From an uncultured Clostridia bacterium (GTDB lineage Bacteria > Bacillota > Clostridia > Oscillospirales > Acutalibacteraceae), in contig CAMHOE010000018.1 of NCBI GenBank assembly GCA_946186665.1, positions 1 through 45,854 on the forward strand: a stretch of 45,854 nt of DNA, written 5' to 3'. Shown here piece by piece: positions 7,776 to 16,063 of the stretch. The position numbers and the translations under genes are program-made. Below the pieces are notes generated by a model. The model saw nothing but the letters and a program-made list of their open reading frames with translations. It ran no database searches and was not told the DNA's origin. The number at the start of each line of letters is the position of its first letter. Position 1 is the first letter of the stretch.

Positions 7776-8497
7776 CATTCCAGATTTCCGGTGTGGAACA
7801 TTATCGCTGAAAGGGCTGCAAGGGGTGCAGTTTCTGCTCTGAGTATTCTCTTGCCGAGAGTGGCGGTCTCAGCACCGTTATCTGTGAGAAGCTCCACTTC
7901 TCTTTCTTCAAAGCCGCCCTCCGGTCCTGTGAATATGGCAATTTTCTTATCTTCCGGAAGGATAAGCTCTCTCAGGGGCTTGCCGCCGCCCTCATAAAAT
8001 AATATTACCCTGTCGAATTCGTCAAGACTGTCAGCAATTTTCTTCAGCTCGCTGATATGGGTTACTTCAGGAATGATTGCTCTGCGGGACTGCATAGCTG
8101 CCTGCTGAGCTATTTTCTGATATCGCTGACATTTTTTTTCAGCGGCTTTGCTGTCCGGACGTGAAATACACCTGTCCGTGAGAACGGGTACGATCTTGTA
8201 TACTCCAAGCTCTACGGATTTCTGTATTACGTTTTCCATTTTGTCACCTTTTGTCAGGGCTGCAAATAATGTTACCTGTACAGAAGCTTCGCTGTGACAT
8301 TCGCTTTCAGATATTTCACGGACCTCCACTCCCTCAGAGCTTATCCTTTCTATCCTGCACAAATGCTCTCTTTTGTTTTTATCGCATAAGGTTATAACTT
8401 CTCCCACAGCCATTCTCAGGGACTTTGTTATATGCTGTGCATCCTCACCTGTGATAATATGCGTATCTTTTATATCTTCAACAAAAAACCAATCCAT
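7775..8497 (-). CDS. rsmE: 16S rRNA (uracil-1498-N3)-methyltransferase RsmE
   Basis: SPOUT-class methyltransferase that modifies U1498 of 16S rRNA using SAM. An N-terminal PUA-like part (residues about 1-70; DAQHITKSLRMAVGEVITLCD) is followed by the knotted domain with FTGPEGGFEEREVELL and LGKRILRAETAPLAAL near the C-terminus, the SAM-binding trefoil knot. The 240-residue length is normal. The start is 18 bases behind the stop of the CrtO-like gene, so the two form a minus-strand operon, here without the prmA gene that often precedes rsmE. Confidence 0.95.
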   Translation of the reverse strand: MDWFFVEDIKDTHIITGEDAQHITKSLRMAVGEVITLCDKNKREHLCRIERISSEGVEVREISESECHSEASVQVTLFAALTKGDKMENVIQKSVELGVYKIVPVLTDRCISRPDSKAAEKKCQRYQKIAQQAAMQSRRAIIPEVTHISELKKIADSLDEFDRVILFYEGGGKPLRELILPEDKKIAIFTGPEGGFEEREVELLTDNGAETATLGKRILRAETAPLAALSAIMFHTGNLE

Positions 8498-8515
8498 GTT
8501 ATTATCCTCCGATTT

Positions 8516-9076
8516 TTATATCTGTTCTGTAAAAGCCGCAGCGGCAGTATTTTCAGCATTATCATTAATTCTGAGCTGTCTGAGTCTTTCACGTTCCTGT
8601 TTCTTTATTATTACTTTTCTGAATTTTTGCAGTCTGATACGGTTATATCTCTGTATGCACACAAAGGGTACGTTGCCGAGCAAAAGACAGAATGTAAGGA
8701 ATATCCCCATTACAGTATCGTTGATGATCAGTATTATTATTGCGAACAGACAGTTCATGGAGTGATCCCACTCACCTCTACAGGTTTCGAGTATAAATTC
8801 GTCAATGTATTCCAATGACACATCGTCAATATGATCTTTAGAAAAACCGTCCTTACCGATATGCTGAGGAAGAGCGTCCTTCCACTTTTTTATTCTGAGC
8901 ACATTTTCATAATATCTGCCGTCATGCTCCCATTTGTGTACCTGAAACATTTTTCTGTCAGGAGAAAATGTTTTCGGGCTTTTGACTGTACAAAGAAAAA
9001 ACATCGCATAATGCCAGACCGTACCCAAAAGTATATTGATGAGCAGTGTATTCAGAAAGGGCTGATCCTTAAGCAT
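8516..9076 (-). CDS. CrtO-like acyltransferase homologue, membrane protein (186 aa)
   Basis: Resembles the glycosyl-4,4'-diaponeurosporenoate acyltransferase family (CrtO of staphyloxanthin synthesis). It shows the WEHDGRYYENVLRIKKWKDALP block, GFSKDHID, an ETCRGEWDHS block and the closing PFVCIQRYNRIR. Membrane helices lie at the N-terminus (about residues 9-29) and in the middle (about 108-145). The start at 9076 is chosen for AAGGAGG seven bases upstream; a longer frame to 9238 would run through repeat copy 2. Many homologues occur in organisms that make no carotenoid and no other carotenoid gene is here, so the substrate is open. It is operonic with rsmE. Confidence 0.8.
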   Translation of the reverse strand: MLKDQPFLNTLLINILLGTVWHYAMFFLCTVKSPKTFSPDRKMFQVHKWEHDGRYYENVLRIKKWKDALPQHIGKDGFSKDHIDDVSLEYIDEFILETCRGEWDHSMNCLFAIIILIINDTVMGIFLTFCLLLGNVPFVCIQRYNRIRLQKFRKVIIKKQERERLRQLRINDNAENTAAAAFTEQI

Positions 9077-9194
9077 AGAACGACCTCCTTTGTCCGCCGA
9101 TACATAATGAACAATTATATACTTTTTTGACCGGATAAATGTTAACAAAATATGAACAAAACTTATCGTGCAGCTTTTAAAGAAACAGAAATAA

Positions 9195-9236
9195 TTCAGC
9201 GGTTTTAGGAAAGGGTTCCCCATGCAGCTGTCCGGC
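9195..9236 (+). repeat. Dispersed intergenic repeat, copy 2 (shortest form)
   Basis: Runs from TTCAGCGGTTTTAGG through AAAGGGTTCCCC to CATGCAGCTGTCCGGC. It lacks the insertions present in the copies at 438-515 and 3659-3716 and so probably shows the basic unit. It lies in the divergent region between the CrtO-like gene and pncC. Confidence 0.55.
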
Positions 9237-9289
9237 AAAATTGTTTTCCGTGTTATACGACAAATTTTACTTGTAAAACAATTCTTCTC

Positions 9290-9318
9290 TTGTTATCTTT
9301 ATATTAAAATGCTACAAT
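9290..9318 (+). promoter_or_regulatory. Promoter of pncC
   Basis: -35 TTGTTA (9290-9295), 17-bp spacer, -10 TACAAT (9313-9318), 30 bases ahead of the start codon. Confidence 0.65.
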
Positions 9319-9347
9319 AGATTATACATCTGAAAGGGAGAATAACT

Positions 9348-9947
9348 ATGTCAGAATTTATAAAAACTGATGGAGCTTCAGAAGAATATTCCGGTGCAGT
9401 ACGATTTCCGGTGAAGGAAAGGTGCATTATCGACACGGCAATACAGGGATATCATGAGGGTGACGATATTCAGCAAAGGCTTGTACAAGCGCTTACAAAG
9501 AAAAATAAAAAAATAGCAACGGCAGAAAGCCTTACCGGGGGACTGCTTTCAAAAAAAATAACCGAAGTTCCGGGAGCATCCCTTGTGTTTGAATGTGGGA
9601 TATGCTCCTATTCAAACAGGATAAAGCATGAGCTTCTGGGAGTCAGCACAGAGACTCTCGAACGATTTACAGAATACAGCTCCGATACAGCATCAGAAAT
9701 GGCACAGGGAGTAAGACGTATTTCCGGCGCTGATATAGGTATATCTGCGACCGGTATTGCAGGTCCCGGCGGCGGAACACCTGAAAAGCCTGTAGGACTT
9801 GTTTATGTGGGACTGAGTACTCAGCAATTTACTGATGTATATGAGCTTCTGGTAACAAATGCAGACGGCAGCAGAGAGATGATAAGAGAAGCTTCTGCAA
9901 GCTTTATTCTTTCAAAGGCACTGGAATATATCGAAAGCTTGCCATGA
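9348..9947 (+). CDS. pncC: CinA C-terminal domain protein (nicotinamide-nucleotide amidase type)
   Basis: The core (about residues 44-198) is the CinA C-terminal/PncC amidase fold, which deamidates NMN to nicotinate mononucleotide in pyridine-nucleotide salvage. Family motifs are KIATAESLTGGLLSKKIT, GASLVFECGICSYSNRIKHELLGV and SATGIAGPGGGTPEKPVGLVYVG. The ~43 N-terminal residues are not part of the domain and look like a lineage-specific extension; the GGGAG ribosome site before 9348 supports this start. The CinA N-terminal molybdopterin-like domain is absent. Confidence 0.9.
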   Translation: MSEFIKTDGASEEYSGAVRFPVKERCIIDTAIQGYHEGDDIQQRLVQALTKKNKKIATAESLTGGLLSKKITEVPGASLVFECGICSYSNRIKHELLGVSTETLERFTEYSSDTASEMAQGVRRISGADIGISATGIAGPGGGTPEKPVGLVYVGLSTQQFTDVYELLVTNADGSREMIREASASFILSKALEYIESLP

Positions 9948-10046
9948 TTTTATATCCGATTTGTAAAGCATACCGATAATATAACAAATAGTATAAACAT
10001 TGAAAAATAATTGATAAATTTATTGTAAAATTTTGTGCAAAAACTA

Positions 10047-10075
10047 TTGATTATGCAAAGTTTTTGTGCTAAAAT
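10047..10075 (+). promoter_or_regulatory. Promoter of malQ-glgP with flanking inverted repeat
   Basis: -35 TTGATT (10047-10052), 17-bp spacer, -10 TAAAAT (10070-10075). The inverted repeat CAAAAACT (10038-10045) and AGTTTTTG (10059-10066) brackets the -35 and could be an operator (inference). Confidence 0.6.
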
Positions 10076-10171
10076 GTTTAGTGAATATTAGCGATTTAAA
10101 TGTATAATTATCTGCAAAATACAATATGATGCAGAAAAATCCCTAATTTTAAGATCGGAGATGATTTCAAA

Positions 10172-13100
10172 ATGGCAAGAAGTGCGGGCATACTTATGCC
10201 CATAACAGCACTGCCGTCACCCTATGGTATTGGTACACTTGGCAAGGCGGCTTATGATTTCGTTGACTTCCTCAAGGCATCTGGTCAGAAGTACTGGCAG
10301 CTGCTTCCTGTGGGTCCGACAAGTTATGGTGATTCACCATATCAGTCCTTCTCTACTTATGCAGGCAACCCCTATCTGATAGACCTTGATATGCTTTGCG
10401 ATGACGGTCTGCTGATCAAAGAGGATCTCAGAAAGATAGACTGGGGCAGCAACTCTCAGTATGTGGATTATGAAAAGATCTACAACGAACGCTTTAAGGT
10501 CCTCAGACAGGCTTATGAAAACTTCAAGAGCAGAAATCAGCAGGAATACTGGGATTTCATGCGTGATGAGGACAGATGGCTCACAGACTATGCCCTTTAC
10601 ATGGCTGTAAAGAAAATGTTTGATGACAAGGCATGGACAGAGTGGCCGGATCACCTTATCAAGTACAGAAATCCGGATACTATAAATTATTACCTCAATC
10701 TGCTGTATGAGGATGTAATGTTCTGGAAGTTCGTACAGTTCCTCTTCTACAAGCAGTGGAAAGAGCTTAAGGAATATGCAAACGATAACGGCGTGAAGCT
10801 TTTCGGCGATATGCCAATATACGTTGCAATGGACAGTGCTGACACATGGGCTAACCCCGATGTGTTCTGGCTGGATGATGAGAGAAAACCCGTATGCGTG
10901 GCCGGATGTCCGCCGGATTACTTCTCAGAGACAGGTCAACTCTGGGGCAACCCCCTTTATGACTGGATCTATCTTGAGGAGACAGGCTTTGACTGGTGGA
11001 TAAGACGTGTAGAGGGCGCAGCAAAGATGTTCGATGTTACAAGAATCGACCATTTCCGTGCCTTCGACCAGTTCTATGCTATCCCCTACGGTGCAGAAAA
11101 TGCCGTTAACGGCGAGTGGCTGGACGGACCCAATATGAAGTTCTTCAATAAGATGAAGGAGCGTCTTGGAGATATACCGATCATTGCGGAAGATCTGGGC
11201 TTCCAGACTCCGGGTGTAAAGAAGCTGCTCAAGGATTCCGGCTATCCCGGAATGAAGATACTTGAGTTTGCTTTCGACTCTCGTAAGGACAGCGATTATC
11301 TGCCTCATAACTATTCCCAAAACAGTGTATGCTATACCGGCACACACGATAACGATACAATAATGGGCTGGCTCAAGACCATATCCAAAAAGGATCTTGC
11401 CTTTGCCGAAGAGTATTGTGGCCTGAATAAAACAGAGGGCTATAATTGGGGCTTCATTCGCACGGCATATGCAAGTGTGAGTGATTATGCCATTGTTCAG
11501 ATGCAGGATATACTTGCTCTTGGCGGAGAAGCAAGAATGAACGAGCCGTCAACGCTCGGCGGAAACTGGACATGGAGAATGAAAGAGGGAGCAGCAACTC
11601 CTAAAATTTCAAAAAGGCTTTATAACTTGTCAAAAATTTACAGAAGGCTGGAGGATGACAAAAAGATGAAGAAAAATGCCATTATCGACAACCTCGTGCT
11701 TACCGCAAAGAACGAGTATTGCAAGGAGCTCAGTGAGCTTTCTGCTGCGGAGCTTCACGAAGCTCTCGGTAAATCAATGATGGGCGCTATCTCTGAGAGA
11801 TGGGCAGAAAGCAAGAAGAACCATGCGGAGCACCGCCGTGCTTATTATCTCTCGGCAGAGTTCCTTATGGGACGTATGATGTACAACAACCTGTATGCTA
11901 TGGGTGTTCTTGATCACACAAAGAAGCTTCTTGCAGACAAGGGTATTGATATTAACGTATTTGAAGAGGTTGACGACGCAGCGCTGGGCAACGGCGGTCT
12001 GGGCAGACTTGCTGCATGTTTCCTTGATTCGGCTGCAACTCATGACGTACCGCTGGACGGCTATGGCATACGCTATAAGTACGGTCTGTTCAAGCAGGAA
12101 ATAGTTGACGGCTTCCAGGTAGAGGTTGCTGACGACTGGCAGCACTTCGGCGATCCCTGGTGTATCAGAAGAAACGAGGATACCGTTACAGTAGAGTTTG
12201 CTGACCAGAAGGTAAAGGCTGTACCCTACGATATGGCTATCATCGGCTACGGCACAGATAATATCAACACACTCCGTCTGTGGCAGGCAGAGGCAGTTAA
12301 TGACTTTAACTTCCTTGAGTTCAATGACTGCAAGTATGATGAGGCTGTTAAGGAAAAGAACGCAGCAGAGAATATCTCTAAGGTGCTTTATCCTAACGAT
12401 AACAGCTATGAGGGTAAGGTCCTCAGACTTAAGCAGCAGTATTTCTTCTCATCTGCTTCCCTCCAGGATATCCTGAAGAGATACAAGAAGAGACATGGCA
12501 CAGAGTTCAAATATTTCGCAGAAGAAACAGCTATCCAGCTGAATGATACTCATCCCACAATTTCTATCCCTGAGCTTGTAAGACTTCTTACAAAGGAAGG
12601 CTGTGACTTTGACTGGGCTCTCAGCGTAGCACAGAAGACATTTGCATATACTAACCACACCGTAATGCAGGAGGCTCTTGAGAAGTGGAGCATTGACCTT
12701 ATGAAGGGTATTCTTCCTGAGGTTTACGATATCATCGTAAAGATCAATGACAGACTTATCGCTGAGCTTAAATCAAAGGGATTTGACCAGCCCACAGAGG
12801 AGCAGAAGGCTGCTGCAAAGAAGGGCGAGACTCCTAAGACAAGAATGGACAACATGGTTATCATCGACGGTAAGGTTGTACACATGGCTCGTATGGCTAC
12901 CTATGCTTCAAGCTATGTAAACGGCGTTGCTGCTATCCATACTCAGATCCTTAAGGACGATACACTCAAAGAGTGGTATGAGCTTTATCCTGAGCGTTTC
13001 CAGAACAAGACAAACGGTGTTACACAGCGTCGTTGGCTGGGACTTTGCAACCCTGAGCTTTCCGAGTTCATCACAGATCTTATCGGCAAGAAGTGGGTAC

Positions 13101-14071
13101 GCAATCTTGACGAGCTTAAAAAGCTTGAGGCTAAGATCACAGATGAGAACGTTGACAAGTTCAACGGTATCAAATATCAGAAGAAAAAAGAGCTTTCCGA
13201 GTTCATCCAGAAGCATGACAATGTTTACATTGATCCTGACTTCATGTTTGATATTCAGGTTAAGCGTCTCCACGAGTACAAGAGACAGCTCATGAACGCA
13301 TTCTCAATCATGGCTATCTACTTCCGTCTCAAAGAGGGCAAGCTCCCGAACTTCACTCCTACAGCATTCATCTTTGGTGCAAAGGCTGCTCCCGGCTATG
13401 CAAGAGCAAAGGCTATCATCAAGTACATCAACGAGATCGCTAACCTCATCAACAACGATCCCGATGTTAACAACAAGATGAAGGTCGTATTTGTATCCAA
13501 CTACAACGTATCTTATGCAGAGAAGATCATTCCTGCTGCTGATATACATGAGCAGATCTCTACCGCAGGTACAGAGGCTTCAGGTACAAGTAACATGAAG
13601 TTCATGATCAACGGTGCTGTTACTATCGGTACTTATGATGGTGCTAACATCGAGATCGCAGAGCAGGCAGGCGAAGAGAACGAGTATATCTTCGGCGCAA
13701 GAGTTGAAGAGATCAACGAGATCAAGGATACCTATGATCCTAAGAAGATCTACGAGGCTAATGCAGAGGTCAAGAAGGTTATCGATACTCTTATCGATGG
13801 TCGCTTCAACGATGGCGGCAAGACAGGCGAGGGTTCCTTCAAAGAGCTTCATGATTCACTCCTTGAGGGCGCAAGCTGGCATCAGGCTGACCATTACTTC
13901 ATCCTGAGAGATCTTCCTGAATATATCGAGGCTAAGCTTCAGGTTAACAACGATTACAAGAACAGAAGAGAGTTCGCAAGAAAGTGCCTTATGAACACTG
14001 CAAACTCAGGACAGTTCTCCAGTGACCGTACTATCCTCCAGTATGCAACAGAGCTTTGGAAAGTAAAATAA
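10172..14071 (+). CDS. malQ-glgP: Fused 4-alpha-glucanotransferase / glycogen phosphorylase (1299 aa)
   Basis: Residues 1 to ~498 are a complete MalQ (GH77), which moves glucan chains between maltodextrins. Its catalytic residues are Asp293 (VTRIDHFRAF), Glu340 (IIAEDLG) and Asp393 (YTGTHDND), and it ends in the family-typical KRLYNLSKIYRR. Residues ~499-1299 are a complete glycogen/maltodextrin phosphorylase (GT35), with GNGGLGRLAACFLDS, QLNDTHPTISIPEL, RRWLGLCNPEL and the PLP lysine Lys1143 in EASGTSNMKFMINGA. It releases glucose-1-phosphate from the longer chains MalQ makes, so the two activities are sequential. Both halves are full length and the linker is almost nil. The phosphorylase half uses favoured codons strongly, as expected of an abundant protein. 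An internal start is described at 11650-11668. Confidence 0.95.
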   Translation: MARSAGILMPITALPSPYGIGTLGKAAYDFVDFLKASGQKYWQLLPVGPTSYGDSPYQSFSTYAGNPYLIDLDMLCDDGLLIKEDLRKIDWGSNSQYVDYEKIYNERFKVLRQAYENFKSRNQQEYWDFMRDEDRWLTDYALYMAVKKMFDDKAWTEWPDHLIKYRNPDTINYYLNLLYEDVMFWKFVQFLFYKQWKELKEYANDNGVKLFGDMPIYVAMDSADTWANPDVFWLDDERKPVCVAGCPPDYFSETGQLWGNPLYDWIYLEETGFDWWIRRVEGAAKMFDVTRIDHFRAFDQFYAIPYGAENAVNGEWLDGPNMKFFNKMKERLGDIPIIAEDLGFQTPGVKKLLKDSGYPGMKILEFAFDSRKDSDYLPHNYSQNSVCYTGTHDNDTIMGWLKTISKKDLAFAEEYCGLNKTEGYNWGFIRTAYASVSDYAIVQMQDILALGGEARMNEPSTLGGNWTWRMKEGAATPKISKRLYNLSKIYRRLEDDKKMKKNAIIDNLVLTAKNEYCKELSELSAAELHEALGKSMMGAISERWAESKKNHAEHRRAYYLSAEFLMGRMMYNNLYAMGVLDHTKKLLADKGIDINVFEEVDDAALGNGGLGRLAACFLDSAATHDVPLDGYGIRYKYGLFKQEIVDGFQVEVADDWQHFGDPWCIRRNEDTVTVEFADQKVKAVPYDMAIIGYGTDNINTLRLWQAEAVNDFNFLEFNDCKYDEAVKEKNAAENISKVLYPNDNSYEGKVLRLKQQYFFSSASLQDILKRYKKRHGTEFKYFAEETAIQLNDTHPTISIPELVRLLTKEGCDFDWALSVAQKTFAYTNHTVMQEALEKWSIDLMKGILPEVYDIIVKINDRLIAELKSKGFDQPTEEQKAAAKKGETPKTRMDNMVIIDGKVVHMARMATYASSYVNGVAAIHTQILKDDTLKEWYELYPERFQNKTNGVTQRRWLGLCNPELSEFITDLIGKKWVRNLDELKKLEAKITDENVDKFNGIKYQKKKELSEFIQKHDNVYIDPDFMFDIQVKRLHEYKRQLMNAFSIMAIYFRLKEGKLPNFTPTAFIFGAKAAPGYARAKAIIKYINEIANLINNDPDVNNKMKVVFVSNYNVSYAEKIIPAADIHEQISTAGTEASGTSNMKFMINGAVTIGTYDGANIEIAEQAGEENEYIFGARVEEINEIKDTYDPKKIYEANAEVKKVIDTLIDGRFNDGGKTGEGSFKELHDSLLEGASWHQADHYFILRDLPEYIEAKLQVNNDYKNRREFARKCLMNTANSGQFSSDRTILQYATELWKVK
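11650..11668 (+). promoter_or_regulatory. Internal ribosome site and in-frame start of the GlgP half
   Basis: GGAGG (11650-11654) is followed 11 bases later by ATG (11666-11668). The ATG is in frame and is residue 499, exactly where a free glycogen phosphorylase would begin (MKKNAII). This looks like the old start of a separate glgP that became joined to malQ when the malQ stop was lost. It could still give free phosphorylase. Confidence 0.5.
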
Positions 14072-14129
14072 TTACCCGATATTGTCAAAGGCTTTAAAAG
14101 AGCACAGAATTTTTCGGGATAAATAATCA

Positions 14130-14172
14130 GGCAGGCGTATCATCCGATCGGGGATGATGCGCCTGCCTTTTT
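14130..14172 (+). terminator. Terminator of malQ-glgP
   Basis: A 16-bp stem, GGCAGGCGTATCATCC (14130-14145) against GGATGATGCGCCTGCC (14152-14167), with one G-U pair and then TTTTT. The core (ATCATCC/GGATGATGCGC) is shared with the amylase terminator at 43188-43227. Confidence 0.92.
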
Positions 14173-14234
14173 GAGTAATGAATATGTTAATATCTGATAA
14201 ATGAAGTTTGATCATAACTTTTATACAGGTAAAA

Positions 14235-14261
14235 AATGATGCCGGATATTCCGGCATCATT
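14235..14261 (-). terminator. Terminator of the zinc-ribbon membrane protein gene
   Basis: Stem AATGATGCCGG (14235-14245) and CCGGCATCATT (14251-14261). On the minus strand it runs into a T6 tract. Confidence 0.85.
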
Positions 14262-14302
14262 AATTCTGATTTAGTAATATTGTTATATAGTATTATAAAG
14301 CA

Positions 14303-14809
14303 TTATGGGAGCCTTGTTCCGCAGTTGCAGCAGAATACGTCATTTCCGGTGTTTTCGGTACCGCATTTAGGACAGATTTTGGTCTGTAGGTTTGGCGCAT
14401 AAACAGGCGCAGGGGAAATTACAGGAGCTACAGGTGCTGCAGGAGTTACCGCAGCCTGAGGGAGAGACGGTACTGCACCGTCTTTGACAGCAATTGCCTT
14501 TATGTAGTACAAGGTATCAGTGCTGTTTTGAACAAGCTCTCCGTATGAAATAATGAACATACATAATATGTAATTAAAGACTTCCATTATAAGATAAAAG
14601 ATAATTGATCCTATAATGCCCCATACGGCTGCGGCATTGGTCGATGAATAGCTGCTGTAATATCTGCTGCTATAATAATTGTGGCTTGCGCTGATAACTG
14701 AGGCGAAAGATATAATACCTAAGACCAAAAACACCGTTAGTATAATAGAGTTAAGTATAAACACTACTATACCAAATACCTTCATTTTGCTGCCGGGATT
14801 TGAAAACAT
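14303..14809 (-). CDS. Membrane protein with C-terminal zinc ribbon (168 aa)
   Basis: Two hydrophobic segments (about residues 9-37 and 61-90) separated by a Ser/Tyr-rich loop, then a Pro/Ala-rich linker (about 115-140) and a C-terminal CPKCG...CCNCG zinc ribbon (residues about 146-165). This layout is common in Firmicutes membrane proteins of unknown role. The start is set at 14809 because AAGGAGAG precedes it; a longer frame to 14932 has no ribosome site. It is divergent from the two membrane proteins at 15019-17014, which also carry Cys pairs. Confidence 0.82.
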   Translation of the reverse strand: MFSNPGSKMKVFGIVVFILNSIILTVFLVLGIISFASVISASHNYYSSRYYSSYSSTNAAAVWGIIGSIIFYLIMEVFNYILCMFIISYGELVQNSTDTLYYIKAIAVKDGAVPSLPQAAVTPAAPVAPVISPAPVYAPNLQTKICPKCGTENTGNDVFCCNCGTRLP

Positions 14810-14913
14810 AGAAATCTCTCCTTCTTTTATTGTAAAATTCATGTAATAATTATAAACTGATGATAAAAATATGTCAACACTTGAATGAGAAATATACAAT
14901 ATTTTCGAAATGC

Positions 14914-14942
14914 TTGCGCTTTTGAAAAACATAGTGTATAAT
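14914..14942 (+). promoter_or_regulatory. Promoter of the 15019 gene
   Basis: -35 TTGCGC (14914-14919), 17-bp spacer, -10 TATAAT (14937-14942). Confidence 0.6.
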
Positions 14943-15018
14943 TATAGCCGGATGTGCTTATATCAGGAAAAAAGGAATAAAGATATTTTTAAATATCATA
15001 TTGAAAGGAATAATTATA

Positions 15019-16005
15019 ATGGCAAATTTTCAACAGCAATTTGAAGCAATGGGTTACAAGTATGATAAGCTTACAAGTGTTGGCTACAATAACGTTAATG
15101 GGTTTTACTTTACTGTTTGTGTTGCGCCTGACGGCAAACAATACACTGTAAGCGTAAGCTTCGCTTTGCCGGATGCAAATGCGGCAGGGTACTTTAATCA
15201 GGCACTGGGACAGTTTTTGGCAGAAAGGAAAAAGACGATAATATCCGGAGTATACGCAAATAACCGTCTTGACCTTTGCTACAAATTCAAAGGACTCGCG
15301 CCTGACGTGACTGAAGGCGTTAAGGAAGCAACAGACGCCTGTATGTATTTTTTCAATCAGTTCCGGGCTGTTCCTGCTTGCTCCTGCTGTGGTCGTCCGA
15401 ACGGGACTTCTCTCTATGCTATGGAAAAAAATATCTCGGCTTTGTGTTCAGAGTGTTTTGTGAGTGAAAGAAGCCGGATATCAACTAAGAATCGTGATAT
15501 TGATGAAACTAAGGAAAATGTTCCGCTTGGAATAGTCGGCTCCGTTCTGGGTGCTCTTGTAGGTGCCGTGATCTGGGTACTGATGTCAGTGCTTGGCAGA
15601 ATAGTATGGGCGGCAGGATTGGCTTCCGGCGTTTTATCCTTCTTTGGTTATAAACGCTTTGCTAAAAAGATGACCAGAAAAGGGCTTATTATCTCTCTTG
15701 TACTGGGCTTTGTAATACTCCTTGCAGGTATGTACTGTGCATTTGCAATAGATGTGTATAATGCGGAAAACGACTACTTAACTGAGTACAATACATATTT
15801 TTCGGATTATCTTGATGGACCGAGAGAATATATAAGCTACTTTGATGCTTTAGCACTTGTGCCTGAGTATTTCGTATATGATGTTGGCACGGCTATATAT
15901 AACAATATTTTCGGTATAATCGGATATGTTGTAGCGGCTGTGGGTTGTATCGCAACTACTATGTTTGATAAAAAGACCAAGAATCGCATAGAAAGGCTTA
16001 TGTGA
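15019..16005 (+). CDS. Zinc-knuckle membrane protein, paralogue 1 (328 aa)
   Basis: The N-terminal soluble domain (residues about 1-115; FQQQFEAMGYKYDKLTS...) is followed by a Cys-pair motif CSCCGRPNG...CSECF (about 118-148). Then come glycine-rich membrane helices (about 168-215 and 222-245), a loop, and a last helix (about 292-312). The same order is found in the next gene, so this is a tandem duplication. Function unknown. The start follows AAAGGAA; a TTG at 15001 would add six residues. Confidence 0.8.
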   Translation: MANFQQQFEAMGYKYDKLTSVGYNNVNGFYFTVCVAPDGKQYTVSVSFALPDANAAGYFNQALGQFLAERKKTIISGVYANNRLDLCYKFKGLAPDVTEGVKEATDACMYFFNQFRAVPACSCCGRPNGTSLYAMEKNISALCSECFVSERSRISTKNRDIDETKENVPLGIVGSVLGALVGAVIWVLMSVLGRIVWAAGLASGVLSFFGYKRFAKKMTRKGLIISLVLGFVILLAGMYCAFAIDVYNAENDYLTEYNTYFSDYLDGPREYISYFDALALVPEYFVYDVGTAIYNNIFGIIGYVVAAVGCIATTMFDKKTKNRIERLM

Positions 16006-16063
16006 CAGGCTTGTGTTTTCAGAAGTTCCCATTTGTATGGTGGTATGGTGGTGACAGAGAGTT

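Noticed and set aside
10334-13852. Several minus-strand open frames of 60-140 codons inside malQ-glgP
   Set aside because: They are shadows of a strongly coding plus strand, without ribosome sites or recognisable domains.
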